Origin: Brachycybe producta
Taxonomy: Eukaryota > Arthropoda > Diplopoda > Playtdesmida > Andrognathidae
DNA length: 64,000 bases
NCBI GenBank assembly: GCA_036925085.1
Contig: JAUPFP010000017.1
Location: forward strand, 2,632,058 to 2,696,057
Direction: 5' to 3'
How positions within the stretch are numbered: the first letter of the stretch is position 1; each line of letters opens with the position of its first letter. The position numbers and the translations under genes were made by a program. The notes under the pieces are model-generated. The model made no database searches, was not told where the DNA came from, and saw only the letters and a program-made list of their open reading frames with translations. Positions 51,666 through 63,152 of this stretch are shown here, piece after piece.

Positions 51666-52012
51666 CAGTGCTGTCCCTCAGCCAATGAGTTGTGTTAGCC
51701 CTTTGACTACCAGATGCTCGCTTGGCTGTTGTATAACCTCGACTTCGATGGGAGCGGTGACCGTCTCCCCAAGAGTGGCTGGAGTGATTTTTTCAAAGGC
51801 ACTCTTGATGTACGCTTCAATACACTGCCTTCGGAGTGCAGACTCAAAGAGGTCGTCTTCTAAGTAGACTTTATTGGTCTGCATGGACCCAAGGAGCTTC
51901 AAGGCCCAACCCAAGTCTCGGCCCAAGATGGTGTCGGGTGGGCCGGCGATGATCAACAAACGGCCAATGACAGATTGGTTGGCATTCTCCACGGTGGCAG
52001 ATATTTACCCTG

Positions 52013-52237
52013 TCACGGTGATAGTGGCTCCCCAACTCCCTCAATTCTGGGAAGACGGGCCAGTGGCTCGATGTTCAGTTGGAGCCGCTTTGCCAGGCTA
52101 TCGGTGATGATGCTGCCATGAGCTCCGGTGTCCACAAGCATGTGGACCTCCTTCCCATTAACAGTGAGAGTGATTCTTGGACTGTCATCACTGACACTGT
52201 GGTCTCCGATCTCCTTGGGCATGCAAGTATTTTTCAA
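52013..52237 (-). CDS. G2 protease
   Basis: RITLTVNGKEVHMLVDTGAH followed by GSIITDSLAKRL is a retropepsin: the DTG active-site triad sits in LVDTGA, after two beta strands. It would act as a dimer to cut the element's polyprotein. A stop ends this frame at ~52013; the next frame (51992-51678) starts a step away and includes LLIIAGPPDTILGRDLGWAL, the second conserved part of retropepsins (ILG.D). Confidence 0.85.
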   Translation of the reverse strand: MKNTCMPKEIGDHSVSDDSPRITLTVNGKEVHMLVDTGAHGSIITDSLAKRLQLNIEPLARLPRIEGVGEPLSP

Positions 52238-52243
52238 TTGTCG

Positions 52244-53405
52244 TTAAAGGTCTTTCAGCATTCGGCAGCAACAAGGGCGTCCTTGTAGTGAAGACCTGCC
52301 ACCAGGGGTTAGTATGGCAACCATTTCATTGTTGGCATACCCCAATATGGTGGCGGCAATATTGAGGGCTTCCAAGATGCCATGCCAATTAGCAAGGTCA
52401 TTCATCTCCCAAGTTAAGTCTGGAACCTGATCAACCATCATTATTGGTATGTTGGCCGGAGCACTGATGCCAGGGTTGGTGTTGGCAGGAGGTGGGTCCG
52501 GTACGGCGGCCGTGATGCCGAGATCTGCATCGGAAGCCTCCCTCGTAAGATCGTAAGTTGGGTATGCGTACTGGTGTTCTATACGCTCATAGTTTCTATA
52601 GCACGGCACAAGGTACGTGTGCTCTTCAGGCCGAATATAGTGACCTGGTGCATGTCGTCTGTAGTGTAGATTGTGGCGAGGCTCGTACTGCTCTCAGTAA
52701 CCGACAGAGTGTGGCAAAGAGCTGTCCGATTCGCTTCAATATCTGTATTGTCGTGCTCGTTGAAGTGTTGTAGTACGTGGGTTTGTTAGTAGCACAGGCG
52801 ATGAGTCGGTGGCATTGTAGCTGGCCATTCGCTGAGCTACTTGTATTTTGAGCTGATCTAATAGGTGCATGATGGAGTCTAATTTACACAGATCACACGG
52901 CTGTGTTTGCGCAACATAGCATGTGGGCTGTGGTCGTTCTGTTTGATAGTGTGAAGGGTAGTATACCGATGATGGTAACTGCTGTAACGATTGGTTATGT
53001 AGAGTGTGAGCCGTGTGCTGCGAAGTCGGTTGGTGCACATTGTTGCTAATGGCGGTGCCATGTGGTGGCACCCACCAGGTGCTTGGCCGAGTAGCCAGGT
53101 CCACGGCGGGTCTGTACGGAACAGCCATGTGCGACAATGCGGCATATATAGCGTGTGTACTGTAGGTTTGTGGTGACGAGTGAGTCCTCCAAAGTTGTGG
53201 CGGGTACCCACCGCCCCTAGAGTGCAGAAGAGCCCTCCGGGTGACCCCAGTTAGTCGTGCATGGGCATCCATTAAGTGATGACTCATTTACCACGTCGTA
53301 GTCTGTAATATCGGTGTAAGTCAGTAGGTGTGTAGGTGCAATCGCGGATTTCGCTGTAAATCGCGATCTTTTGTCGGTAACCGACACCCTCGTATTCTTA
53401 TACAC
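52244..53405 (-). pseudogene. G2 Gag-like region
   Basis: Frames at 53287-52736 and 52609-52244 encode a His/Thr/Pro/Tyr-rich protein (TYSTHAIYAALSHMAVPYRP; QPCDLCKLDSIMHLLDQL; VPDLTWEMNDLANWHGILEA). It lies in the Gag position, directly before the protease. No clear capsid motif or zinc knuckle was found beyond one CX2C, and the two frames are separated by a break. Confidence 0.5.
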
Positions 53406-55313
53406 TGAGTAACGATGGTTTACCTACTTTTAATAATGTGTGGCATTATTCAGTTTGTTGTGTTGGTGATTTGTGTTGTTCCTCAGTTGGCGTGATAGTT
53501 TCCAACTGGTATATCGTTGTAAATTCTTTATTAAATTTCCCTTGGAAGGATCTCTTGCTCAACATGTGGTATTTGGTGACCACGTGGAGACTATGAGAGT
53601 TCTAGAATTTTCAATAAGAACAACAGGTGTACGTTGCAAATTCGAGCGTGGTACCCCACCCAATCGAATATTGCACTGGAAGAGAATTGGAAATAACTGG
53701 GAAAGTGAACTAAAACATGGTGCCCACACACTTAGATTCACTTGTTTAGCAGAAAAAAATAAGTAAGAGTTTGTGCAAAGAGAGGATGCACAAGGCGATG
53801 AAAGTCCAAGATGGCTGAACTTTCACAAGAAGAATAAAAACAATAAAAGTCCAAGATGGCTGGGCTTTTATAGGAAACAGATAAGAAAGCTGAATTGCTC
53901 AAAGAGTAGAGGATTCTGATGTGGTGCCCACACGCCAAAGAATCTATTTTATTGAAGAGAGCAAATCAGTCTAGAAATGGAAGATCGTTGGTTGTTTAAA
54001 AAAAAAGTTCTTTTTAAACACGAAGAAATGTTCAGATGAGTGAATTTCGAGGTCCTCACTGCTGGATGGCTCTGGATGAAAAGGGCAGAATCACTGCCAG
54101 TGAGGAACTATGATGAGTGAGAAGAGGTCCGAAGGTGGCACTGTGGTGGCCACTTCCGGTTCGATGGTTTATTGCAATGCCCGAAAATGTTCAGTTGAAG
54201 AATTCCGCCAGGTGGCGCTTGATGGTCACCAGGCGGAAGAACACTTAAAAGAGAGAAAAGTTCAAAGAGAACTTTTCTCTAGAAAGAGAAACTCTACCAG
54301 GGGCATGCAAGTGCAGGCCCTTTGAAGAGTAGAAAGAAGGAAAGAACAAGAAGAGAAGAAAAGAAACAACAAAACACTCACATGGAGCGAAAAACTGCTC
54401 CGTTGGTGCTTTTTGAATTATTTCCGGTCGATCCAAGATGGCGGCCGGTGCTTCAATGGTGTCCAATGGAGATAGTTCATGTGAAGTGGTAGGTGATGAT
54501 GATGAGTTGAAGATGATAACTTGGGACATAGCGGGTCCCAAGGGAAGCATAATGGACGAACAAAAGAACAAAGAAAAGAGGGGACAAGAGAGTCCCACAT
54601 GGCTAGATAAAGTGTGTTTAAGCTTGTAAGCCCCTAACAATGATACGGAGCTAGGACAAAAACTTGCTTGAAAATTAAAATATGAAGAGTGAAGATAATA
54701 GGCACATTTAAAAGACACGTCTTTTAAAGGCCTATTAATAGGTGAAAAGACAAGTAGCTGAGATTTATTTGCTCACCTCACAATGATACAGAGTTTCGGC
54801 TGAGCAAACTCCTCTCGGAGATTAAAAAGAATTTGTCTGAAGTGTCGCCCACATACCAACCATTGATACGGAGGAGGGTCAAGTGGGTTTCACTTCAAAA
54901 TATAAAGTAAGAGTTAAGAATAAAGAGAATGACGATGAAAACATAAAACATAGAATACAAAAACATGGACGGAAACACGTGTGTCCACAACAGTTGCCTC
55001 CGTGTTCCCCCGAGTGCTAAGCGGATGGCAGACAAAAGTTCATTCTCCCCGTGTCTCTCTGGACAGGACACAGAATCGTGCGGTCGACCCATGATGTGTG
55101 TATGACAAGTCTCTTTCAACACGCAGTTCCACAGATTCGGCACCACGTGGTCGGTCATTGATGTGATCGCGGGCCTCTTTCAACACGTGGCTCCTACACA
55201 AAAAGAATGGACGAAGACTCGTGAGGCACAATCACGAGACTTTAGACAAAGGACGGCTTTTGTAGAAAGGTCGGAGAAGGCAAAATGGAGGCATACCCCG
55301 CACCTGCACCAAA
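53406..55313 (-). other. G2 leader, ~1.9 kb, no conserved frame
   Basis: Sequence between the primer site and the first Gag-like frame. It matches 3498-6160 with conserved blocks throughout, yet the open frames of the two copies do not correspond, which argues for non-coding function. Blocks such as AAAGACGTGTCTTTTAAA near 54710-54730 are self-complementary. Confidence 0.6.
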
Positions 55314-56016
55314 TGTGAGCTTTTGACGTGGACTATTTTTCTGACCAACTCGTAGATGTTGTTTCCTACAACTCGTTACTTCTCTGCATCGCACGGTGCC
55401 CGTACGGAGAAGATTCGAGCTACAGAAAGAGCTGGATGGAGTTGGATTGCGATCATCCTCCTGCATGAGGGTGAAATCTGTGCAGAAGGATGGTGGCCAT
55501 CCTGTTCCCTGTCGACGCTGATATACTTCTCCTCCTGTTGATAGTTACCAGCAATAGAAGATGTTGTAGCTGCATCAGGATCTGTATGCGCTCTTTACCT
55601 TATGGTGTCTCCGGCCTCTGTAGAAAAGTTATTTGATTCGGAATATAAAGACAACGCTGTTTCTCATTGTAACACTTTTATTCATGTTTGTAAAGAAACA
55701 ATAAGAATACAAAGATGAATTGTTTCGTTAAAGGTGCATCCTCATGCCCAAGATGTGGTACGGAATAATATCTATGTAATACAAAGTTTAGAGCAAAGAC
55801 AAGGACGAGGAACAAAGAGGAACACGGTCCTTTTATACCTTGAACCTGTGTACACCTACGAGGTGTAACCAGGTCCAAGTGACCATGGTCCTAAGTGTAT
55901 CACTCCGCCACTTCGATGTGCGTTAGAAGTGTGAGTTAGAGAGGAGGGAGGGACAGGTAAGAGTTGTTTACCCCAGGCTATGGTTTTGGTGGGAACGGGA
56001 GTTGCTGGGTGTTACA
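55314..56016 (-). repeat. G2 5' LTR
   Basis: Partner of 46651-47355. The internal region starts with two bases and a putative primer-binding site (TGGTGCAGGTGCGGGG, complement of 55296-55311). No specific tRNA could be named. Confidence 0.9.
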
Positions 56017-56200
56017 TTTAATAATTAGTATTCATTCTTGTAACATTGATGTTTCTATGCAAGAATGAATAAACAGTGTTTATAATATGAAACTGCGTTG
56101 TCTTCATGTTTGGTAACTAACCCTTCTCTAGACAAGCCGGAGACACTATAGGGCAAGAAAGTATACGGATTCCTTACGAAGCAACAAATCTTCAATCTGG
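56017..56200 (+). mobile_element. G2-like LTR fragment
   Basis: CATTCTTGTAACATTGATGT, GCAAGAATGAATAAACAGTG and CGGAGACACTATAGGGCAA match 2200-2335 of the LTR on the plus strand, with more divergence than other copies. The full-length G2 element abuts it directly, in opposite orientation. Confidence 0.65.
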
Positions 56201-56880
56201 AAGATGAACTACAATGGCGACCAGAAGTGGATGGTAACCATCATTCTGAGGAGATCATGCCCAAACTCAGAAGGACGACTAAAATCCATCACCATCCGCC
56301 TTCTCTGGCAAACTGCTGTTGACAACAGTTTGGAAGAAAAAAATGCTTTAGGACAATGTTCCATAAATCAAACGGTGATGGTGTAGTGTCATTTAGGAAA
56401 AATAACATCAGAAATACACGAGCATGTTGTTTCAGTATATAATTGAATGTTCAAGTTAGGGTTAGCTGCAAATGAGAAGAGTTTAGTCGGCAGAATGAAC
56501 AGCATGGCTTTTTACAGGGCAACACACTCAACCGACTAAATAGACGGACCGACAAAAAAAAGATGGGACATGTTCCATTCTTTCCCAACAACCCAATTGG
56601 CGGTGGCGGGATGAGGATCCTGTCCTCGGCCACGATACATAGTTTACAGCAGTTTAGATTGTTTTTACGGTGCGTGCGCATTTCATTAATACTAGATTTC
56701 CCATGATGGCAGGCATCCACGCACAAGCAGAATCACCGACAAACTGGCGGTCGTGAGCTCTTGCATTTTGTCGGCCTCAGACATCTGACAGACTGTTGAG
56801 AGTGTGTGCTGACCTTACTAAAATTTAGTCTGTCACCGACTGTCTGTCGTCTGTGGTTACCTTAAGCAAAGTACACAATA
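56201..56880. other. Unassigned spacer
   Basis: It holds a short palindrome (AAACTGCTGTTGACAACAGTTT, ~56309-56330) and several separate short open frames without family features. No element ends were recognised. Confidence 0.4.
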
Positions 56881-57458
56881 GGATTCTTTGTTGAGATACA
56901 CTGTTGCGGGCGTTCTCCGATACAATGTTGCTGGGCAGAAATGAAACTGACGTGATTCACACCCGCAACATTGTTCCGTGTCCACAGCTATACTCAAGTT
57001 TCTCTCCCATCCTTCTGGCTTTCACCATGACATTATCAACTGAAGAAGTGGCCCTTTCAATATGTGCTGAAACTGTCATTGATCAAGAGGGGCGAATAAA
57101 ATAGAAACGGTGGTGGGCACTGGGCACACGAGCTTTTCTCAGCTGAGAACACAATCAGTTCACCTTGAAATTAAAAGATGGGGCAGGAGTTTGAAATCTC
57201 CAAAACATAACTTGGTAGTGAATAGAAGGTCATCAAGTAGATTAATAGTATTTTTTAAAAACGTAGTCTTTAATAATTAATAGCAAACTGAGCTCTTTGA
57301 GTCTTTGTTCATGTTTCAAAAAAAGCGTCCACAACACTGAAATGTTTCACAACAGCCACGAAATATTTCAACATTGTTGCGGGTCTGAATCTGCAAACTG
57401 ACGCGATTCAGCCGCAAATTCAGACCTGCAACATTGTATCTCAACCAAGAATCCTGGT
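56881..57458. mobile_element. Inverted-repeat element with GTTGCGGG motif
   Basis: The left end is AGGATTCTTTGTTGAGATAC, followed by ACTGTTGCGGG. The right end is the complement (GTATCTCAACCAAGAATCCT), preceded by CCTGCAACATT. Two further CAACATTGTT/GCGGGT words inside show repeated subterminal sites. It is about 580 bp and has no conserved coding frame. Confidence 0.7.
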
Positions 57459-57589
57459 TTAAACTTTATGTTTTGTGGGAAAAAAAACTAGGTGAAGTGA
57501 CCTAGAACCATTTCGAATATATACGAACATAGCATTTAAATTTGCAACACACTTTACGATATGGTCATTAATCTGGGACTGACTCAATA

Positions 57590-57770
57590 CAACTGGGTCA
57601 CTACAGCTACCAGGCTCACTACAGCTATCAGAGTCCCTACAGCTACCAAAAAATATACAGACCTATTTTTTCATCAAAAGGGTCACTACAGCTAACAAGG
57701 GTCATTACAGCTACCAAAAAATATAGTCCTTTTTGACCTCCATTGCTCTTTAGAGCAATGGAGGTATATA
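57590..57770. repeat. CACTACAGCTACC repeats and hairpin
   Basis: Five or more copies of TCACTACAGCTACCA-like words occur at 57595-57720. They are followed by a hairpin at 57737-57765 with arms CCTCCATTGCTC and a TTTA loop. The complement of the short word recurs at 59888, 59950 and 63166-63210, on the other side of LINE A and of the RTE LINE. Confidence 0.7.
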
Positions 57771-58004
57771 TGATCATGCAAGAAAAGGGTCAAAAAAGGA
57801 TGTCTGTATGTCCGTGTCCGGAACCTTCAGTTTGTGGGTCGAACAACTCAAGAACGGAATGAGATAAAGACATGCAGCATTTTTTATTTGATTCCGTGGG
57901 TCAATAAGATGCTCCTGACAAAAAATTAGAAAATTTTACCTAGGGGTTGTTTTTTATGAATTTTTTAGAAACAAATTTTGAATTGTTGGTCATAATTTTT
58001 TATT

Positions 58005-59118
58005 TGAATTTTTTTGAATTTGAAAAAGAGTGAGCTAAGTCTTCAGTGTGGGGATTCCACGCGGAGCTGCAGTATTCTAGATGGGGACGTACTAATGAAT
58101 GATATGCTATACATTTTACCTCCCTGGGACACATTCTTAGAATGTGTTGACTAAACCTAAGCATCTGCATAGACTTGGAAATAATCTGTTCGACATGCAG
58201 CTTCCAAGAAAGTTTAGCTGTAATCGTTACCCCCAAATAATTATAAGAATCTACGTTATTAAGTGGAATGGCCCCTATTCTATATGGAAATACTATTGGA
58301 TTCCTTCCCCTAGCTACCCTCATTACACAACATTTTCCCTTATTAAGTTGAAGTTGCTGTTTAGAACACCATGCCTCTATTGCTTTCAAGTCACTATCAA
58401 TAATATGGCAATCATTGTCAGAGGTAACCTCACGATAAATTATTGTATCATCTGCAAATAGCCGGCAATTGCTGCTAACTTGACTGCTGAGGTCATTGAT
58501 ATATAAAAGAAACAGAAGCGGACCCAACACACTACCCTGAGGAACCCCTGATGTAACCCCTATCCAGTCAGATTCAGACCCACCTGCAACAACCCTTTGT
58601 TTCCTGTCACTCAAAAAAGAATGCACCCATTTATACACCTGTTCACCCAATCCATACCCACTAATTTTTGTCATTAGTTTTGAGTGAGAAACTGTGCCTT
58701 ACAGAGATCAAGAAAAACCAAATCTATCTGACTGCCTTTGTCTAAAAATTTCTGAAGGTCATCAACTAAAAGAATAAGCTGGGTTTCACATGAATGCCCC
58801 CTAAGAAACCCATGCTGGTTATAACACAAAAGATTGTTTTCCATAAGAAAATTCATTGAGGAGGAATATATAATATGTTCAAGGACCTTGCAAACTATCG
58901 AGGTTAAAGACACGGGTCTGTAATTAGTTACCTGAGACTTGTCTCCTGATTTAAAAATTGGAGTAACATTAGCTAATCTGGTACAATACCTACATCTAAA
59001 CTCTGTTGAAAAATTAACTGAAGGTATGGACCCAACTCTTGTGCAAGATTTTTTAAAATGATAGCATACATCCCATCTGGACCACAGGTTTTATTTGAGT
59101 CTAATTTTAGAAGTTGCT
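58005..59118 (-). mobile_element. LINE A second copy, truncated at both ends
   Basis: It matches 22290-23375 closely (same frames: [55 protein letters not shown]). The 3' end jumps from DLAHS to a TTTGAATTTTTTTGAATTTG stretch, so the last ~530 bases of the element are missing. One frame (58674-58000) is open for 224 codons. Confidence 0.88.
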
Positions 59119-59461
59119 TTATGGGTTGAACAACTCCAAAACAGGCCACCTACAATAAAATGTCATCGGACCTAAGATGATGTACACATTCTGATGATGA
59201 AACTGGAATTTTAGAGCGATTTGATATATAAAATTTTGGTTTTTTTAAAAACATAATTTTTATTAAAAAAAAATGGAGATTCTTCCTCTTTCCAGTTGTA
59301 GCATTTGAAAGGGGAACTTTTCTATTATTTAGGAGGATGTTCCTTTCTATATTCTGTTATTATTTTTGTATATTAGAATACATGTGACGTATTTTAATTT
59401 TACACCACATTATTACAAATGAATGATGCATGCACATCACATGTAACTATGTCATGTACGT
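59119..59461 (+). mobile_element. Repeat C, second copy
   Basis: It continues the sequence interrupted by LINE A (GTCGAACAACTC at ~57838 and TTGAACAACTCCAAAACAGG at 59125). It then gives GAGCGATTTGATATATAAAA, GGAGATTCTTCCTCTTTCCA and CATGTACGTGAGTACATACA, which match the complement of 8935-9425. Confidence 0.65.
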
Positions 59462-59692
59462 GAGTACATACATGTGTTTACCTATATACACATGCACACA
59501 CGTTTTCATGTGTTTACACATGCGCACAAGTGTGTACATGTGCATACACATGCGCACAAGGGTACATGTGCGTGCACAATTGTGTACATGTGCGTACACA
59601 TGCACACAAGTGTACATGTGCGTTCACATGCACGCACGTGTACATGTGCATACACATGCACACACGTGTGTACATATGCATACACATGTAAC
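59462..59692. repeat. Short array of the 30 bp minisatellite
   Basis: About eight units of TACATGTGCATACACATGCA with ACACACG-like ends follow the repeat C sequence. This is the same alternating purine/pyrimidine unit as at 6168-8932, in the inverse orientation and less than a tenth of the length. Confidence 0.85.
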
Positions 59693-59779
59693 ATTGAAAG
59701 TTGGTTATTTGATACATGAAAGCATATATTAAAGCATTGGAGGACTATAGGGTTCCTTGAATCCCTTGTTTATTAATAC

Positions 59780-59872
59780 ATTTAGTTTAGGTTAGATTCG
59801 GTTCGATTAGGTTTCATTAGGTTCGGTTAGGTTCCATTCGGTTCAGTAAGGTTCGGTTAGGTTAAGGAGAAA
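59780..59872. repeat. Degenerate GGTTCGGTTA / TTAGG-like tract
   Basis: GGTTAGATTCGGTTCGATTA and GGTTCGGTTAGGTT words repeat for about 80 bases with a 5/10 bp period, resembling a worn (TTAGG)n telomere-type repeat with TTCGG variants. Confidence 0.55.
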
Positions 59873-60305
59873 GGGTTATATTTTTTTGGTAGCTGTAGTG
59901 ACGAGTAAATGATGAAAAAGGTCTATAAAAAAAGGTCTATATATTTTTTTGGTAGCTGTAGTGATCCTTGGAGGGTTGTTGGTCCCCTATCGGGTGCCTC
60001 CCCAGGTGGCAGATAGGGGATATGGAGGGTACTTAGGGCATAAAATACTCAGGGCAGACCAAAACCAAACCACGCCATTGCCGGTCCCCCAGCCCGGGTG
60101 CAAAAGTGGAGGGTCAACGTCAGGTTGGCAGCCAGTTGTAAAGATTTGCCAAAACAAATGATGTTGGTTCTAAATAGTATTCCGAATATGGCTAGGGCGT
60201 CCCCTGCCATAAGCGATGCACAGCTGCAATGCCCGGTGGCTGCGATAAATTTGCAAGGGCTACCCCACAGTGGACGGGTGGGGCTAAAGAAGCGAGTCCA
60301 GCATC

Positions 60306-61010
60306 AACAACAATGAGGTCTTGGAAGTAGTGGTAGAAGTGGAGGTACTAAACTTAGGTTTGGCACCTGGAATATAGGAAGTTTGATGGGGAAGACTAGG
60401 GAGTTATCTGGTGTGCTAAAGGCTAGGAGGGTAAATGTTGCATGCCTGCAGGATACAAGATGGAAATTTGATAAATCCAGGAACATTGGGGATGGGTATA
60501 AACTAATTTATGCAAGTAGTAGGAGGGTAGAAATGGAGTGGGAATTGTCCTAAATCAAGAACTCAGACATAGTGTGGTTGAGGTTAGTTGGATAAATAGT
60601 AAGGTAGTTTGGGGTGGCATTGTTATAAATGTAGTTAGTGCATATGGCCCCCAGGTTGGATTAATTACAGCCACGAAATGAGGATTCTGGGAACAGTTTG
60701 ATGACCTGATATTGGGCCTGAGTAGGAAGGAATGGGTCATAATTGGTGGGGACTTTAATGGACATGTAGGTAGAAGTAGGGAAGGGTATGAAGAGGTACA
60801 TGGTGGGTGGGGCTATGGAGAGCGAAATAAAGGGGAGAGTATCCTGGAGGCGGCAGCGGCACATAAGTTAATTTTAGCAAACACTATTCCAGAAGCGAGA
60901 GGAACATTTAATTACTTTTAAGAGCAGGGCAGGAGAATTCCAGATTGATCTCTTCATGATTCGGAGTGAGGATAGATACGAGTGCAAGGACTGTAAAGTG
61001 ATACCGAGTG
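60306..61010 (+). pseudogene. RTE endonuclease domain
   Basis: LRFGTWNIGSLMGKTRELSG opens the apurinic endonuclease domain. VNVACLQDTRW carries the catalytic acidic position (usually LQET.W, here Asp), AYGPQ and WVIIGGDFNGHVG hold GDFN, and GTFNYF precedes the end. Frameshifts occur after ~60540 and ~60675 and a stop after NYF. Confidence 0.82.
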
Positions 61011-61689
61011 AAAACCTAGCGGGACAACATAGGCTAGTAGTTACTCCTAAAACCTAGGGGTGCAAAACAGGTGGTCAGACATAGAGAAGAGACAACAATT
61101 AGGTGGTGGGCATTACCAGACAAGGTGGAAGAGTTTAAGAAAATGGCAGGTAAGATAGCATGGGATTTAGATGGCACTGCAGGAGAGCTTTAGACAAGGG
61201 TAGCACAACAGATCTATGATTGTGTAAACGAGGTACTAGGGACAGTACGACTAGGGGGTCTCGATTAGACAGAGAAACTTGCTGGTGGGATGAGGAGGTA
61301 CAGATGGCAGTTAAAAAGATGCTTTCAAGACTTGGTGGCACAATGGAAGCAGAGAGGCCCAGATAGAATACAAGCATTCCAAGATAGAGGCCAAACAGCG
61401 GGTAGCCTTAGCAAAGCATAAGAAATATGCAGACATGTATGCTGAGTTAAGTACCAGATCAGGAGAAATGGCAGTATATAAAATAGCTAGGGATGGAGGG
61501 GCAGGGATATTGAAAAGGTGTTGAGTGTCAAGGATAATGGGGGCAAAGTATTGTGGGGTAGGGAGCCAGTATGGAACAGGTGGGGGGAATATTTTAGTAA
61601 GCTTATGAATGAGGGAGTAGAGCATGAGCCTTTCACTGAAAGAAATAATGATGGAGGAGTGGAGCAGGTTAGTGCTGAGGAAATTGTTC

Positions 61690-62840
61690 AGGCATTGTGA
61701 AAAATGAAGCTAGGGAAGGCTTTAGGGCCAGATGGGATACCAGTAGAGGTGTGGAAGGTCTTGGAGAATGTTGCCATTTCCTGGCTCACAAAGTTATTCA
61801 ATAGATTCGCTATGTGGATAGAATGCCAGGAGCATGGTGGGACAGCTGGTTAGTGCCTATTTTCAAAAGGAAGGGTGATGTTCAGGAATGTGGGAACAAT
61901 AGAGGTATTAAATTGATGAGTCATACAATGAAGCTTTTGGAGAGAGTAATTGAAGTTCGACTACGGGGTAAAACTGCAATTGGGGGAAGTCAGTTTGGGT
62001 TTATGCCAGGAAAATCCACAATGCACTCTATTTTGCCGTAAGACAAGTTATTGAGAAGTTTCGGGCTGCCAAGAAAGTTACACATGGTATTTATAGATCT
62101 AGAGAAAGCCTATGACAGAGTACCACAGAAGTTATTGTGGGAGGTTTTACAGAAGAAGGGGGTGGGTGAGTTACATAGATATGGTGAGGGACATGTATAG
62201 GGATGCACAGACAAGCGTTAAGACTGCCTGGGGGTTCTCTGATAGTTTTCGTGTTGGGATTGGTGTGCACCAGGGCTCAGCACTTAGTCCATATCTATTC
62301 ATTTTGGTCCTGGATGAGTTACTGGCAGGGGTGAGGCAGGAGGTCCCCTGGTGTATGCTGTTTCAGATGACATAGTTTTAGTTGGGGAATCCAAAATGGA
62401 ACTCGAAATAAGGTTAGAGGAGACTAGGAATGCCTTGAAATCAAAGGGGTTGAAAATAAGTAGGGCAAAAACAGAGTACATGAAATTTCAGTGGGATGGG
62501 AAAGAATAGTTGAATGAGAGATTAGACTTGGGGACAGTTTAATGCAGCAGGTGCATGACTTCAAATATTTAGGATCTGTGATGCAAGATGATGGGAGCTT
62601 AGACTTGGACATCACAAAGCGGATAAAAGCAGATTGGCATAGGTGGAGGCAGGCTAGTGGGGTATTATGTGACAGGAAGTTACCTATAAAATTGAAGGGG
62701 AAGTTTTATAGGACAGTAGTCAGACCAGCTATGTTGTATGGGTCAGAATGTTGGGCAATCAAGAAGGTGCATGAGGCTAGAATGCAGGTAGCTGAGATGA
62801 GAATGCTAAGGTTTGAGTGGGGTGACCAGAAAGGATAGGA
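61690..62840 (+). pseudogene. RTE reverse transcriptase domain
   Basis: GPDGIPVEVW, WLVPIFKRKGDVQECGNNRG, QFGFMPGKSTMHSI, FIDLEKAYDRVPQ and GVHQGSALSPYLFILVLDEL are RTE reverse transcriptase motifs in order. At the FADD catalytic site (~62366) a base is missing, so the frame changes there. The region ends with QQVHDFKYLGSVMQDDGS and PAMLYGSECWAIKK. Confidence 0.88.
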
Positions 62841-63148
62841 TCAGAAGCAATTTTATTAGGGGTAGTGTAGGGATAACAAATATAGTAGAAAAGATGCAGG
62901 AAAATAGGCTGCGGTGGTTTGGGCATGTCCTCAGGAGCGGGGAAGATGGGCTGCTGAGGCAAGCAATGAATTTAGACCTGGGAATAAAATGGGGTAGAGG
63001 AAGACCCAAGCAAACCAAGGACATGGTAGTAAAACGGGATATGGTGGCATGTGGGGTCACTGGGGGCTTGGTGCAAAATCGGAACGAGTGGAGAGTTAGA
63101 ACCAGCAAGGCCGACCCTGCTGATTGTGGGATAAGGTACAGGAAATGA
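62813..63148 (+). CDS. RTE LINE C-terminal tail
   Basis: GVTRKDRIRSNFIRGSVGI, ENRLRWFGHVLRS and GRGRPKQTKDMVVKRDM form the Cys-poor, basic tail typical of RTE proteins. It is open for ~110 codons to the stop in GGTACAGGAAATGA. The first part of the motif (RMLRFEWG) lies in another frame. Confidence 0.85.
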   Translation: MSGVTRKDRIRSNFIRGSVGITNIVEKMQENRLRWFGHVLRSGEDGLLRQAMNLDLGIKWGRGRPKQTKDMVVKRDMVACGVTGGLVQNRNEWRVRTSKADPADCGIRYRK

Positions 63149-63152
63149 TGAG

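Larger units (their letters stand above)
46651..56016 (-). mobile_element. Full-length Ty3/gypsy element G2 (9.4 kb)
   Basis: Two LTRs of about 704 bp (46651-47355 and 55314-56016) share long identical stretches, including an identical 66-codon shadow frame. Order along the minus strand: LTR, primer site, ~1.9 kb leader, Gag-like region, protease, reverse transcriptase, RNase H, integrase, ORF3, LTR. Flanks are TTTG (left) and TTTA (right), so a clean target duplication is not seen. The element contains stops, for example in the reverse transcriptase active site, so it is inactive although its LTRs are young. Confidence 0.9.
59964..63152 (+). mobile_element. RTE-type LINE, full length, frame-broken
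   Basis: The 5' part (GGTGCCTCCCCAGGTGGCAG-like leader around 59990-60010) is followed by endonuclease, reverse transcriptase and a C-terminal tail; it ends GGTACAGGAAATGATGA. Motif order and the WFGHVLR tail place it in the RTE group. AGTGATCCT precedes it and AGTGACCCT follows it (8 of 9 alike), a probable target duplication. The reading frame changes many times. Confidence 0.88.
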
